Source of the DNA: Selaginella moellendorffii
Lineage: Eukaryota; Streptophyta; Lycopodiopsida; Selaginellales; Selaginellaceae
NCBI RefSeq assembly: GCF_000143415.4
Contig: NW_003314287.1
Span: 813,160-877,159 of the forward strand
Length of the DNA: 64,000 bases
Direction: 5' to 3'
Below the pieces are notes generated by a model. That model worked only from the letters and a program-made list of their open reading frames with translations, had not been told where the DNA came from and did no database searches. How positions within the stretch are numbered: position 1 is the first letter of the stretch; each line of letters starts with the position of its first letter. Positions 54,371-64,000 of this stretch are shown piece after piece. The position numbers and the translations under genes are program-made.

Positions 54371-55476
54371 TGTCACAAATATAACTTTGGGTATCGAAAG
54401 TTACCTATTAACTAATCCTTTTAGATATTCTTTCTCTACTACCATAACGATAGGAGGTTAGTATTGTTGGTTCCCTTTCAGCCCTGCTTATTCAAGTGTT
54501 AGTAAATTTTATTTAGCATATATACTTAGCCAATGGACATAAAGTAGAAATTTCTATGTGTTTCTTGCTGAGCATACTTAACCTAGATTTTAATTCTCTT
54601 TTGCTTTATCCTACACTACCTTGACAAGAACCCTTGCATATTGAGACTAATCCCTCAATATCACTAAATGATAGCTTACCATGTCTGCCAAACATCCTCC
54701 CTATCATGGATATTGTGTTAGTTCCATTTGGTCCCAACTACTATTTATGGAAAGTGTCTAGATTTATTAATTTGGCACATCTACAAAATGTAGATATTAT
54801 TTTGAACATAATGGTGTTGGTCCTATGTCCAAATTTGCAATCTAATGCCATTCTATATTTAGTAAGTTTTGAGTTAGTCTTAACTCCTAGTACTAAAAGT
54901 GGATAAGGGTGAAAGCCCAAAGCAAGTGTTCCTTAAGGGGGCAGGTTGTGGGGGGTTCTAAATGTATAGTAAGGAGCCAACCAACTTGAAGCATAATCTA
55001 GCTCTTATTTGTTTGCTTGTCCTTGTTTTGTGTCTGACTAAGGCTTAAGCCAAGTTCCATGCCATGCTAGCTGGTGTGGTACCCATATCCTCACGTTAAG
55101 CCATTAGTATACTAAAATAGCACTAAACTTTGTTTGGCTCCGTTTTGCATATTGGTCTTGGCATTGAGATGCTAAATGCTCTAGGATTGTTCTAAGTTGC
55201 TTTATGCTTTTGTTCCCTTGCTCTTTGGTCTATATGCTCAAAAATCACTCTGTGCTTCGGTTTCTTCACTCCTTGGCTCCATGCTTAGGAGTTTGGCTTC
55301 GTTTATTTGTTCAATGGCCCAAGGCCCTGAAACTTGAGTTCCACTCCACTATCTTTGAACACATAGCATGTGGCACATGGCATGTGATATGTGGTATATA
55401 AAGGGTTTAAGTTCCGCTTTATGGTTATCCTATGGTAAATCACCATAAGATAAAGGGTGAAAACCACATGTGCTTA
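54371..55476 (+). repeat. Family-D right (3') LTR
   Basis: Starts TGTCACAAATATAACTTTGG after the polypurine tract and is collinear with 41703-42775 to AAGGGTGAAAACCACATGTG. The copies have diverged visibly, more than the A LTRs, as expected if D is the older host of A. A clean target duplication was not found. Confidence 0.7.
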
Positions 55477-55713
55477 TTCTAGACAAGAATGCTAGAATAT
55501 CACTTGATTGAGGAGGAAGTATCCAATAGTAGTTGCAAACACACTAGCAAAAGCACTAATTTTCACCTAACATGTTTAAGTAATTGAAAGCAATAATGAT
55601 ATATTCATTATTGGTAGTAAACCATGGAAATACCTTATCAGATCAAACACCACTAACTTAAATAAACAAAAATTGCTATTAATTCCAATTTTCTTTTTGA
55701 AGCATAAAAAGGA

Positions 55714-57148
55714 TATGAGACATAAAATCCCTAGGCCCCAAAGAGGAGCCGAAAGGGTGCCATGTGCTAGTGGCTGAGATGGAGTTCAAGATGGACTTGA
55801 GATAGACCCGAGATGAAGTCTGAGATGGAGTCCAAGATGGAGTCTGAGATGGACCCAAGATGGAGTCTGAAATGGACCTAAGATGGAGTCCGAGATGGAG
55901 TCCAAGATGGATCCGAGATGGAGTCCAAGATGGATCTAAGATGGAGTCCAAGATGGACTCGAAATTGAATTTGAGATGAAATTCAAGATGGATCCAAGAG
56001 GGAGTCTGAGATTGAGTCTAAGATGGAGTCCAAGATGGACCCGAGATGGAGTCCGAGATGGAATTTAGATGGATTCCAAGATGAAGTCCAAAATAGAACC
56101 GAGACCGAGACCAAGACTGAGATCGAGACCGAGACCGAGACCAAGACCGAGTCTAATTCCAAAACTGAGACCAAGATTGAGTTCAAGTCCAAGTCCGAGT
56201 TCGAGTCCAAGTCCAAATACTAATACAGGTTGTTGGGTGAAAGCCCAAAGTGATCATCCCCCGAGGCTAGTGTGGCTCAGGAAGGCTATACTCAAATGTT
56301 GAGTGATGAGATAATTATTGGGAAATCCAAGGCTAGAGTGAATACGAACCGACAAGCAGGGTTGCTTGGTGAAATGTTCAAAAGCCAGCTCTAGTTCCCC
56401 TGAAAGATCAAATGGTCGATACTCCCAATCCAAGCATGGATGACACTACCTACTTAGATACCTACCGTGGCTCAACGGAACCTTGTTCTAGCCCCATGGC
56501 TATAGTACCCAAAGGCAGAAGGTGGGAAGAGTACCCATGAGACCCACATAAGACTACGGTGTTCCAAAATAATTTCCTAGAGTCCCAGATGGTGGAAAGG
56601 AAGAGGAGCAATCCTTTGGTGTAGTGACCAAGGATGCAGTCACATAGTGAGGAAGTCTCAAAGAACAAGGGGACTTAGTGGTCAAGCTTGTGGGCCTTGA
56701 TCCAATGGCAGTGTTGGCGAACACGGCCATGGATAGAAAGTGGGGACTGAAAAAGGGATATTGGGGAAGGTTATTCCCCATGTCTGCAGGCATCTTAAGG
56801 ATGATAAGGAGTGGATTTGGGATGACCACTCATAGATAAATGGCCCAGTCTTTGAGAGATGGGACTGTGATGTAGGTGGTGTTGGATAACCAATGTGACA
56901 AAAGTGAATATGCATGGCCTTAGCATAATAGACTGATATGTCAGTGGTACCTTTGGGTGTCAGTCATGGGATTGGACACATGGAACACTTGAACCAAGTG
57001 CAAAGGTTGAATGGCATGGATGCCATTCAAGGGGCTAGCAAGCCCCAAGTCTTGAATTGGACTTATAGAAGTTGTGAATGAGACTTCTCCAAATGGTCGG
57101 AAGTGTAATTAAATGACTAAAGTAGAATGGAAAAATTAGCCACTTACA
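55714..57148 (+). repeat. Family-B LTR, full length (copy B4)
   Basis: Starts TATGAGACATAAAATCCC and ends AATTAGCCACTTACA. It carries the longest GAGTCC/GAGATGG-type array (about 55775-56222), AATACTAATACAGGTTG and GGTGAAAGCCCAAAG. TGGTATCAGAGT (57152-57163), a primer site, follows, so this is a 5' LTR of a plus-strand element. Confidence 0.8.
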
Positions 57149-59589
57149 ATGTGGTATCAGAGTAGTTCTTTAATCTGACTCTTATTGGTGGTCAAGTATA
57201 TCATCACTTGTCTTGGCATGAGAAGGTCCCAGAAGTGGGTTTATCCTAAAGGAATAGCATGTTAAAAGGGTATGCTTCTTCACCTTTGTTTCTAAGTGAA
57301 CCTATTAGCAATGTGATGGATAGAAAATAGGTCAATAAGGGAACGACTTTGGATTTTAGGAACATTATAAAGTTTTCCTCATAGAGTTGAGGTTGTGATT
57401 CAGATGAGTGTTTGACTTAGCAAACTTGCTAATGTAGTTGTGGTAAACAATTATAGTTGGGATCATGGGAAAGATAAAGACTCCAAAAATAATAAAGGAA
57501 TCATAAGATTATTCTCATATAATTGAGGCTAGTGTTCGTGAATTTGAGACTGGAATTAATGACCATGAGAGGTCAAATACGGATGAGGACACAAGTCCTT
57601 GAATTGGTAGCCGAGGCTACCTTTTATAAATGTTAGAACCCAACCCAAGGAGTTGGGGGTGTGCTTAGAGGATGAGTCGGTATTCTCATCATATAAACAG
57701 ATAGTTCTAGGGGGCAAATATAGCCCACAGAAACGAAAAATAATCAAGTGTTGGGGTAACACTTGCAAAGATATTTTTTATGAGTAGGATATGAATACAA
57801 AAAGTTGTATTCTAGTGAGTTGGCACATCAAAAGTAAAACATTACGGATCATTAGATTAGTAAAGTCCAAAAAGTTAAATGATTCAAGTAGAGTCAAGGA
57901 ATGGTCATAAGGGATTAGTAAAAGTATTTGGAGTGAGGTGTGTTATGCCCCACAAAGGATGGGGAGAATCATAAAATCCAAGTATGAAAATAGAGGGTAT
58001 CTCATTAATGGTAGTATGTGTCATACTAAAGTCGGAGGAAAGATGTTCCCAAAAGAAAACAACTTTGACACAAAGTTGTATGTAAACTCTATAATACAAT
58101 GCTAATCGATAGTTGGTATGGGAAACAACTATATTGGTTGTAGCAAAGACCTAAATATAAGTAAAGTGTCATAAAGGTAGGCTCATAGAGCCAATGGTGT
58201 GGAGACACTAAATATGCCTGTGGTCAGTACCTTTTGGATTTGGCAAAGTGAAGCCTTTGCCATAAAACCCAAAGAATACTTCAAGGATATAAGTAGTGAT
58301 CTTATGTTATTTGGTGTAATAATCAATGGATAGGAGCAAAAGGCTAGTGGCTAAGTTTAGGTCATGGAATTCATTGAAAGGAATCCAAATGGCAAAGTTA
58401 AGTGAGGAACACTAATGTATTAGATGTTAACAGATTGTGAGAAAAGAAGTATATTTTCAAATATGGATTCCCAAATGCTCTAATTTGGCAAAGATGAAAG
58501 CTCCAAAGGAGGAAGCAGCAAGGTAGCCAAATGATAAGGCAATGGACAACCCTAGCACAACTTATGATAACTAGAATTTAGTGCCAAAGTTGGCACAAAA
58601 TAAAAAAGAGGATGATGGTGCCCTTAAGTAAAGAACTTGATAGAAATATGGAATTTGCACAATATATGCAATAAAAAGTGTTAAAGATACCCAGGAAATT
58701 GACTTCAAGAAGTCAATATTAAAAGTTCTAAAGTGGAATGATTATATCGATAGAAATTGAGATTACTCGAGAATGAGTAGTGGGATTGAGATAGAAAAGG
58801 TGTTTCCAACAATTTTAGCAAGAATTAAACTAATAAAAGGGAGAAAACCACCACAAATGGTCGAATGAGTCTCTATGTTAGAAGGACTATACTGTAAGCT
58901 CCTGAGTTTGGACTTCCCGGGAGGTCACCCAGCCCAGTACTATTCAAACCCAAGGACGCTTAACCCCAAATATCCCAAGACCCTTAACCGATTGGAAAAG
59001 GGGGTGCACTCTTGTTCATGGGCCCTTTCCCTCTATATTTGAACCCAATGGATCGTCTCTCAAGTCGTTCCCTTTGGTTGCTTACAATCCACCACGCTTC
59101 CCTGCAAGTTCACGCCCTCGTGAATGGAAGCTGAGAGCCGCAGCTCTCCCGAGAGCCCCGCTCTCTTGACACCCTACCCCTCGGGTCGAGCCCAGTGGGA
59201 GCAAACTGGACCAGCCAGATGTCAATCAACATGTGGTGCGATTCCCTTAGCCAACCAATAGAGTCGGACCCGAGACCGCTCTGATACCAAATGTAAGCTC
59301 CTGAGTTTGGACTTCCCGGGAGGTCACCCAGCCCAGTACTATTCAAACCCAAGGACGCTTAACCCCAAATATCCCAAGACCCTTAACCGATTGGAAAAGG
59401 GGGTGCACTCTTGTTCATGGGCCCTTTCCCTCTATATTTGAACCCAATGGATCGTCTCTCAAGTCGTTCCCTTTGGTTGCTTACATATACTCCTTAGAGG
59501 ATGAATAAGGCATGGTGAGCCTTCGGTGTCAAACCATTAACAAATATTTGTTAGGTGCTAAAGATGAAAAGGGTAATACATGTTGGTAG
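57149..59589 (+). mobile_element. Family-B internal region (copy B4), interrupted by a TRIM
   Basis: Begins with the tRNA-iMet primer site. Several stretches match 36336-39716 (for example near 58080 and 36345). No protein frame. The TRIM at 58893-59485 interrupts it. The right side passes at about 59590 into a truncated LTR. Confidence 0.6.
58893..59485 (-). mobile_element. Complete TRIM retrotransposon with identical LTRs
   Basis: Two 194-bp LTRs (58893-59086 and 59292-59485) read the same at every base. Each is bounded by TGTAAGC...GCTTACA. The 205-bp inside has no gene. On the minus strand the primer site TGGTATCAGAGC (59289-59278) follows the right-hand LTR, so the element points leftward. 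The direct repeat TATAC flanks it (58888-58892 and 59486-59490). A terminal-repeat retrotransposon in miniature depends on proteins from a larger element; identical LTRs show recent insertion. Confidence 0.95.
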
Positions 59590-59755
59590 AAAGGCTAGTT
59601 TAGCACAAAAAGCCTGTACCCAGATGTTGGGTGATGCAATAACCATTGGGAAGTCCAAGGCTAAAGTGAATACGAACCAACAAGCAAAATATCTTGGTAA
59701 AATATTCAAGAGCTAACTTTAGTTCCCTTGGGAGATCGAATGGTCTATACCCCGG
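59590..59755 (+). repeat. Truncated family-B LTR piece
   Basis: GGCTAGTTTAGCACAAAAAG through GGGAGATCGAATGGTC matches the middle of B4 (about 56267-56415). It is what remains of the 3' LTR of copy B4. Confidence 0.6.
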
Positions 59756-61202
59756 CGATGGTCCAAAGTTGAGTTGAGCTCATGAGTTGAGCTCAATTCA
59801 ACACAAGTCAACTCAAGTCAACATAGTCAATAAGAAATATTACAAAGGAGATCTAAATTGAACAAATGAAAGTTCTAGCAAACTTTAAAATATTAAAATA
59901 CATAAATATCTATGTTAAAAGTTTCTATAAGATTGAATTGTTTAAAAAAGACAAAGTTCATGAGAACCTATCTTTTATAAAACTATATTATTTTATTATG
60001 ACAACTGTTACAGCTGTCATATTTGATTTGACTACTTAAAGATGGGAAGCAAGGAAAATACAAGATTCGTGAATAAGACTTATAGTGCAAAGGAATGTGA
60101 GAATGTTAATTTTGTTTCACTACCACAATCTTCATATTACACTCCTGGTCCTTATTACCCATTTGGGAATATGGAGATCACTATTACGATTGATAAAAAT
60201 GCTCCTGTTACTTCTAAAACAACAGTCCAGAGCAAGAGAAATGAAGAATGAATAACACAGCGGAAAGCACCAAGAAATCTACTCCATAAAACTTTCCATG
60301 ACATTTGTAATTTACATATTAATTCATATTAAAAACTCTATTGCTTGCCTATATCGCAATCCTCTCATATGATAAGACCAAGGTATATTTTGCAGTGAAT
60401 CCTCATTAAAAGTTTTTGGAAATTGTTATTAAATAATGATAAAAGAAATCAAAATCTTTCGAAAAAATCAAAAGTAATATCACATCAAAGAATCAACTTT
60501 ATATACATTTCCAAGACTAAAAGGCAATCTCACATGAGAGAATGGTAGCGTGCCAACGTGCTCTACCACTATAATGTGGTCTATATTTCCTTGCAATTTA
60601 TTTCCCTAGACATTTGGCATGTGTAGAAAAGAATATGTGTAGCAAAGTAGGATTCATCATAATGATAAAGCATGTGTATACACGATAATCTAAAATTCTA
60701 GAAGCTCTTATGTTTACAAGAAAGCTATGATTATGAAGCCCCATTTCCAAGACTGACATTTAAAGAATCTGAGTATTGTCAGTGTCATAATAAATAAACC
60801 TCATTCCCAAGACTAAAACTTAGTATATAAACTATTTAGAAAAGTTATAGTCATTGTAGGTTTTTTGTTCTCCTTGAGCTCCTTAGAAGTTTATATTGAA
60901 ATGGCTCAAAGGAGACCCATTGCTAATCGTACTTGGCCCCTCAGCATTTCATATCAATTTCCACCTCCATCCCCAAATTCTACCAACATTCCATCTTCAG
61001 CTCCACATAACAATCCTTTTTTTGCTGAGGGCTCTAGTGAAGCTGAATTAGAGCTCCCTATATATGAAATTCCGGATCTTGCTACTAGAGAGGGATTGCC
61101 TCCAGCGCTTCAAGAGCAATGCCACATGTTTTTGCAAGATCTTGCTCCTGACATGGCAGGACTACTTGAAAGCACAAAACGCTATTACATTCGGTGTAAG
61201 CT
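59756..61202. other. AT-rich region, no confirmed gene
   Basis: Two plus-strand frames stand out slightly. One at 60042-60251 (69 codons) is unsupported. One beginning at ATG 60901 (MAQRRPIANRTWPLS...) stays open to about 61233 with Pro- and acid-rich sequence and LPPALQEQCHMFLQDLAPDM; it may be an exon or element protein, but no family is recognised. The tail of the second frame runs into a MITE remnant. Confidence 0.35.
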
Positions 61203-61243
61203 CTATTTCGTTAAAGTGGGATTTATTCAGTAAAATGGGACTA
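61203..61243 (+). repeat. Remnant end of the MITE family
   Basis: TATTTCGTTAAAGTGGGATT followed by TATTCAGTAAAATGGGAC matches the right end of the MITE at 28447-28734 in reverse complement. Only one end is recognised here. Confidence 0.65.
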
Positions 61244-61385
61244 GGTACAAATTTTCAAGTATTTGAAAATGACGTGAAATTATATGTTTTTTGTCCAGGG
61301 GCTAGACATATCTGGGGCATGGTGACTAGCGCGGTGACTTTGTGTCCAGACTGAGTCCATCTGGTTGTATAAAAAATCTCATTGT

Positions 61386-61431
61386 CAAGGTGAACAAGCC
61401 GAATCTGAAGCTAAAGAAGAGCGATGGCATG
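61386..61431 (+). repeat. Inverted partial copy of the last exon of the neighbouring DDE-like gene
   Basis: CAAGGTGAACAAGCCGAATC and on to GATGGCATG matches the minus strand at 61852-61807 over 46 bp with about ten differences and no gap. Similarity starts at the predicted splice acceptor of that gene, so it looks like a duplicated exon of a related copy in opposite orientation. Confidence 0.55.
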
Positions 61432-61813
61432 CGCGCACACACTATTTGTTTGTTCATTGAGCGTGTGGTGAGCTTTCCAAGATGAACGTCATTCCTATTA
61501 GCCAGACATATAACTTAATGGTGAGAACATTTAGATATTATTCAATGTTATCTTTTTCTAACGAATCTAATTGTGAAGGTGTAGCAAGAGGCATTGCTAG
61601 TCTGGAGAAGTCATTTAACTCATTTGACCCTTAGTGTATTTTCATGAAACTAAATAACATTCATATTATTAAGGAATTTCTCTAGTACCTTTTTTTTACG
61701 ACATAGAGGCTTGCATTTCTTTCAAAGGTGATTTAGTAAAAGGCCTGAGGGCACATGCCATTCTATTTCTCAGACCGGTATTAAGATATACTAGTGCAAA
61801 GGGCCACATGCCA

Positions 61814-64000
61814 TCACGCCTCCTCTGATTCAGATTCGGATTGTTCACCTTGAAATAAAATACATTAGAAACTTAGTAAAGGAATATTAATGAATCTCAC
61901 CTTGAACCCGGGTTATGAATGCTCTTGCTGCATCTCTTGCATGGTCTGGCAAGGTGATGGTGGCACTCTGCTTCCGCATCCAACCATGCACAACATTATC
62001 CACCGATATGCTCATGCTGGGATCCCTTGGATTCAGCACCCATCTCTTTTCTAGGCAATCCTTCGTATATCCGGAACTTGGCTTGAACCACTCCACAGTT
62101 ACATTGAAGGAGTTAGTTTCTGCGTCCTCCTCTGCATCAGTGATGCAGCGCCCCACCCATATCATTTGTTTTTTATTACTGGGTCTGACAAGCACGACCA
62201 TTCCTTTGCAGACCTGTACTGGATTGAATGCTGAATCCGGCTTCTTGTTCCTCGGCCCACAATAGTGATCCTCAACATCGTTATCTGTCACTGCATTTCC
62301 AGAGGACATTGTTCCGCTACTATCTGGTGCTCTGGGTTCTGGCCAAAAGGACTCTTCCAATTCTTCATATACAACCGGCCCATTTTGGATAGCAGATATA
62401 ATCTTCTCCCAGTATTCGAGCAAAGGCTTGCACCTCTTAAAATAGGATTCTCCACCAAACACCAACCCCCTCTTCCAGAAGGCAATATGCTGTCTAATCC
62501 CGGCCACTATACTTTCCTGGTCTTTGAGTCCATCCGGGTGCATCGGCCGTGGGGAACCCTGAGGAATCATAGGTTCCCCAGTTATGGGATCTCTCTTGAA
62601 GAGTTCAATGCCGTCCACTGGCAGCCACACTGTGTCCCATTCTCTCATCTTGTACCTCATCACTGGAGCACCGTCACGCATGCTGAAATGAAACTGAAGA
62701 GGCTTGGAGTGGCCAATCAGCGTTTCGGATCCGTCCCTGATGTAGCCTCTTACAAACCCCTTAAAGTCTGGAACCTCTGTCACAAGTGCAGCTTCAACAG
62801 TGCCTTTGATGCAATTTTGGAATTCATCGTAGAGTTGTGGGAGGGTGAGGACATTGGATCGCCGGAGGGACTCTGCCAGGTGACTGAACATGGCATCGAC
62901 GTCTTCATGAGTGTGCCCAACCATGAGAAAGCCAAGTGTAACCATTTCAAATATGCCTTTGGCAACAAGCATCGCCAAGTACGCGAAGACGTACATGTTT
63001 TTGTTCTCACTGCCAGCATTGTCTGTTTGGAGCAGAAGATGGGGTGGAAGGCCACATCGGCCGCAAGAACTTCCTTGAGATTCTGCTTCGTTTGGATGAG
63101 GCTGTGCATTCACCGGGCGACCAGCCTCGTCGTAATGGCATGAGGCCTCACGTGATAACCCTACAATCTGACGGCCAACATATTCACTGGGATGGTATGG
63201 GGCCCCACGCGATACTGCAAGCCTTTGCTCCTCCTCCAGCTGAACCCTGTATGGGGTTCGATCGACAAGGGCCTTATGCAAGGGTTGGCCGTTCAGCTCA
63301 GTCTGCGCACTTTGCAGAGACCTTAAGTGTTTTGCTAAGGACGCAATCATCATGTTTGCACCCCCGCCACCCCATAGAGGTACAAAGAAGTTCCCATAGT
63401 TCTGGGCACCATGCCCATGAGCGATTATGCCAAACAGAGACACAGGCAGCTGCATGGATGAAGAGATTGCCTTGGGGGCAGGATTGAGTCGAGGTAAGCA
63501 CGTCTTTTTCTGATCCATTTTGTCGTGGATGATGCAGAGGTAAGAGTCAGGTCTCTCCATGGAGAGAATCCTGTTATGATAATATGCAGTCCTGCAGCTT
63601 CTCTGCTCGATGTTGTGGTCGAGCCGCCTTCTAACCAACGTCTCTCGCTCTTGAGCGCTGCAAGAATTCTTCGACAAAGCCATTTTGATAGCAGTGCACT
63701 CGTCACACTTTGAAAAGCTGGAGTACTTTCCTATACTCACATCCCTGAACCTGTTGCTCCACAATCTACTAAATCTAGATTGGCTCAGCTTCCTGTAGCC
63801 ATTACTCTGGAGTTCCTGATTCACATCTTCCAATATGGCCCCCTTGGTATACATGGAAGGGAGAACTCGTTGGGTGTCTCGTGTTCCATCTTCCAAGAGG
63901 CGGGTTTTATGTGGTTGCTGCTCGCTACATGTCTCGACAAACCTCTTGAAGATTGCCTCTCCATATACAACATGACCCCTGGTTTTGTGCGTACCGTCGT
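61814..64000 (-). CDS. DDE / RNase H-like protein of the DUF7869-like kind, 5' end off the window
   Basis: The frame is open from the right edge to 61901, over 690 codons without a stop. A 52-bp GT-AG intron (61900-61849) then joins a short exon that ends in an acidic SESESEE tail at 61816-61814; without that intron it stops at 61887. An N-terminal Cys pair (SKCDECTAIK) precedes three conserved blocks that could be a metal-binding DDE triad: CIIHDKMDQKK, LLQTDNAGSENKNMYV and FLMVGHTHEDVDAMF. The D-N-x-G-x-x-NKN and GHT-x-x-x-D blocks are those of the uncharacterised DUF7869 domain as I remember it. Such proteins resemble transposase or integrase cores. The C-terminal third has a chromo/BAH-like short barrel look (VCKGMVVLVRP, VTVEWFKPSSGY), which I only suggest. 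GC is near that of the gene island and far above the adjoining repeats. Confidence 0.7.

Noticed and set aside
60042-60251. 69-codon ORF in AT-rich DNA
   Set aside because: No motif, no context and no homology that I can recognise.

Overview
The window is nuclear DNA of a land plant, most likely a lycophyte of the Selaginella type. The evidence is very short introns (mostly 48-70 bp), genes packed 50-400 bp apart on both strands, a pentatricopeptide protein built of 31-residue S-type repeats, and conserved plant genes beside an ARL13-type cilium GTPase and a LysM-M23 peptidoglycan-hydrolase-like gene, both expected in plants with swimming sperm and peptidoglycan-related plastid division. I infer the genus from these traits and from recall, not from a search.

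Left part (1-26.4 kb, near 50% GC) is a gene-rich island. In order: a doubtful membrane ORF at the left edge; a single-exon GRAS regulator (2929-4887, +); a seven-exon catalase of animal/bacterial type with an N-terminal extension (6351-8350, -); an intronless PPR protein (8564-10225, +); fibrillin 5 (10285-11238, -); a 12-exon protein with three LysM domains and an M23 peptidase (11372-13460, -); ARL13-like GTPase (13855-14985, +); a mitochondrial-type solanesyl diphosphate synthase (15125-16327, -); a CMP-sialic-acid-transporter-like nucleotide-sugar carrier (16461-17878, +); a B12D/MLRQ-like mitochondrial protein (18139-18601, -); a PX-domain RAB5-effector-like protein, EREX (18908-21534, +); Mediator subunit 22 (21637-22256, +); a two-exon gene for a 56-residue membrane protein (22310-22563, -); and a PHYTOCHROME KINASE SUBSTRATE-like protein (24640-26433, +). 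I derived exon maps by hand from splice signals and reading-frame continuity. Several neighbours are head-to-head pairs sharing 130-400 bp.

Right part (26.4-61.2 kb, AT-rich) is a nest of retroelements with no intact host gene. The best-defined is a complete but dead Ty3/Gypsy chromovirus (family A, 44877-53229) with about 1.15-kb LTRs, a tRNA-iMet primer site and the 5-bp target duplication ATTGG. It sits inside an older LTR element (family D, 41703-55476) and was itself split in its chromodomain by a cluster of TRIM elements. A separate TRIM copy (58893-59485) has two identical 194-bp LTRs and the target duplication TATAC, so it is recent. A large non-coding family (B) has LTR copies at 27.3, 28.0-29.7, 34.7-36.3, 39.7 and 55.7 kb, arranged partly as an inverted repeat; it shares primer site, polypurine tract and an LTR-internal 12-bp minisatellite with family A. 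A MITE with perfect 27-bp inverted ends and a 1.58-kb unclassified insertion with a 9-bp target duplication also lie here. A 100-N assembly gap is at 44251-44350.

The right edge (61.8-64.0 kb) holds a long, intact, partial minus-strand gene for a DDE/RNase-H-like protein of the uncharacterised DUF7869-like kind, near normal GC. It is either a live transposon-type gene or a domesticated one.
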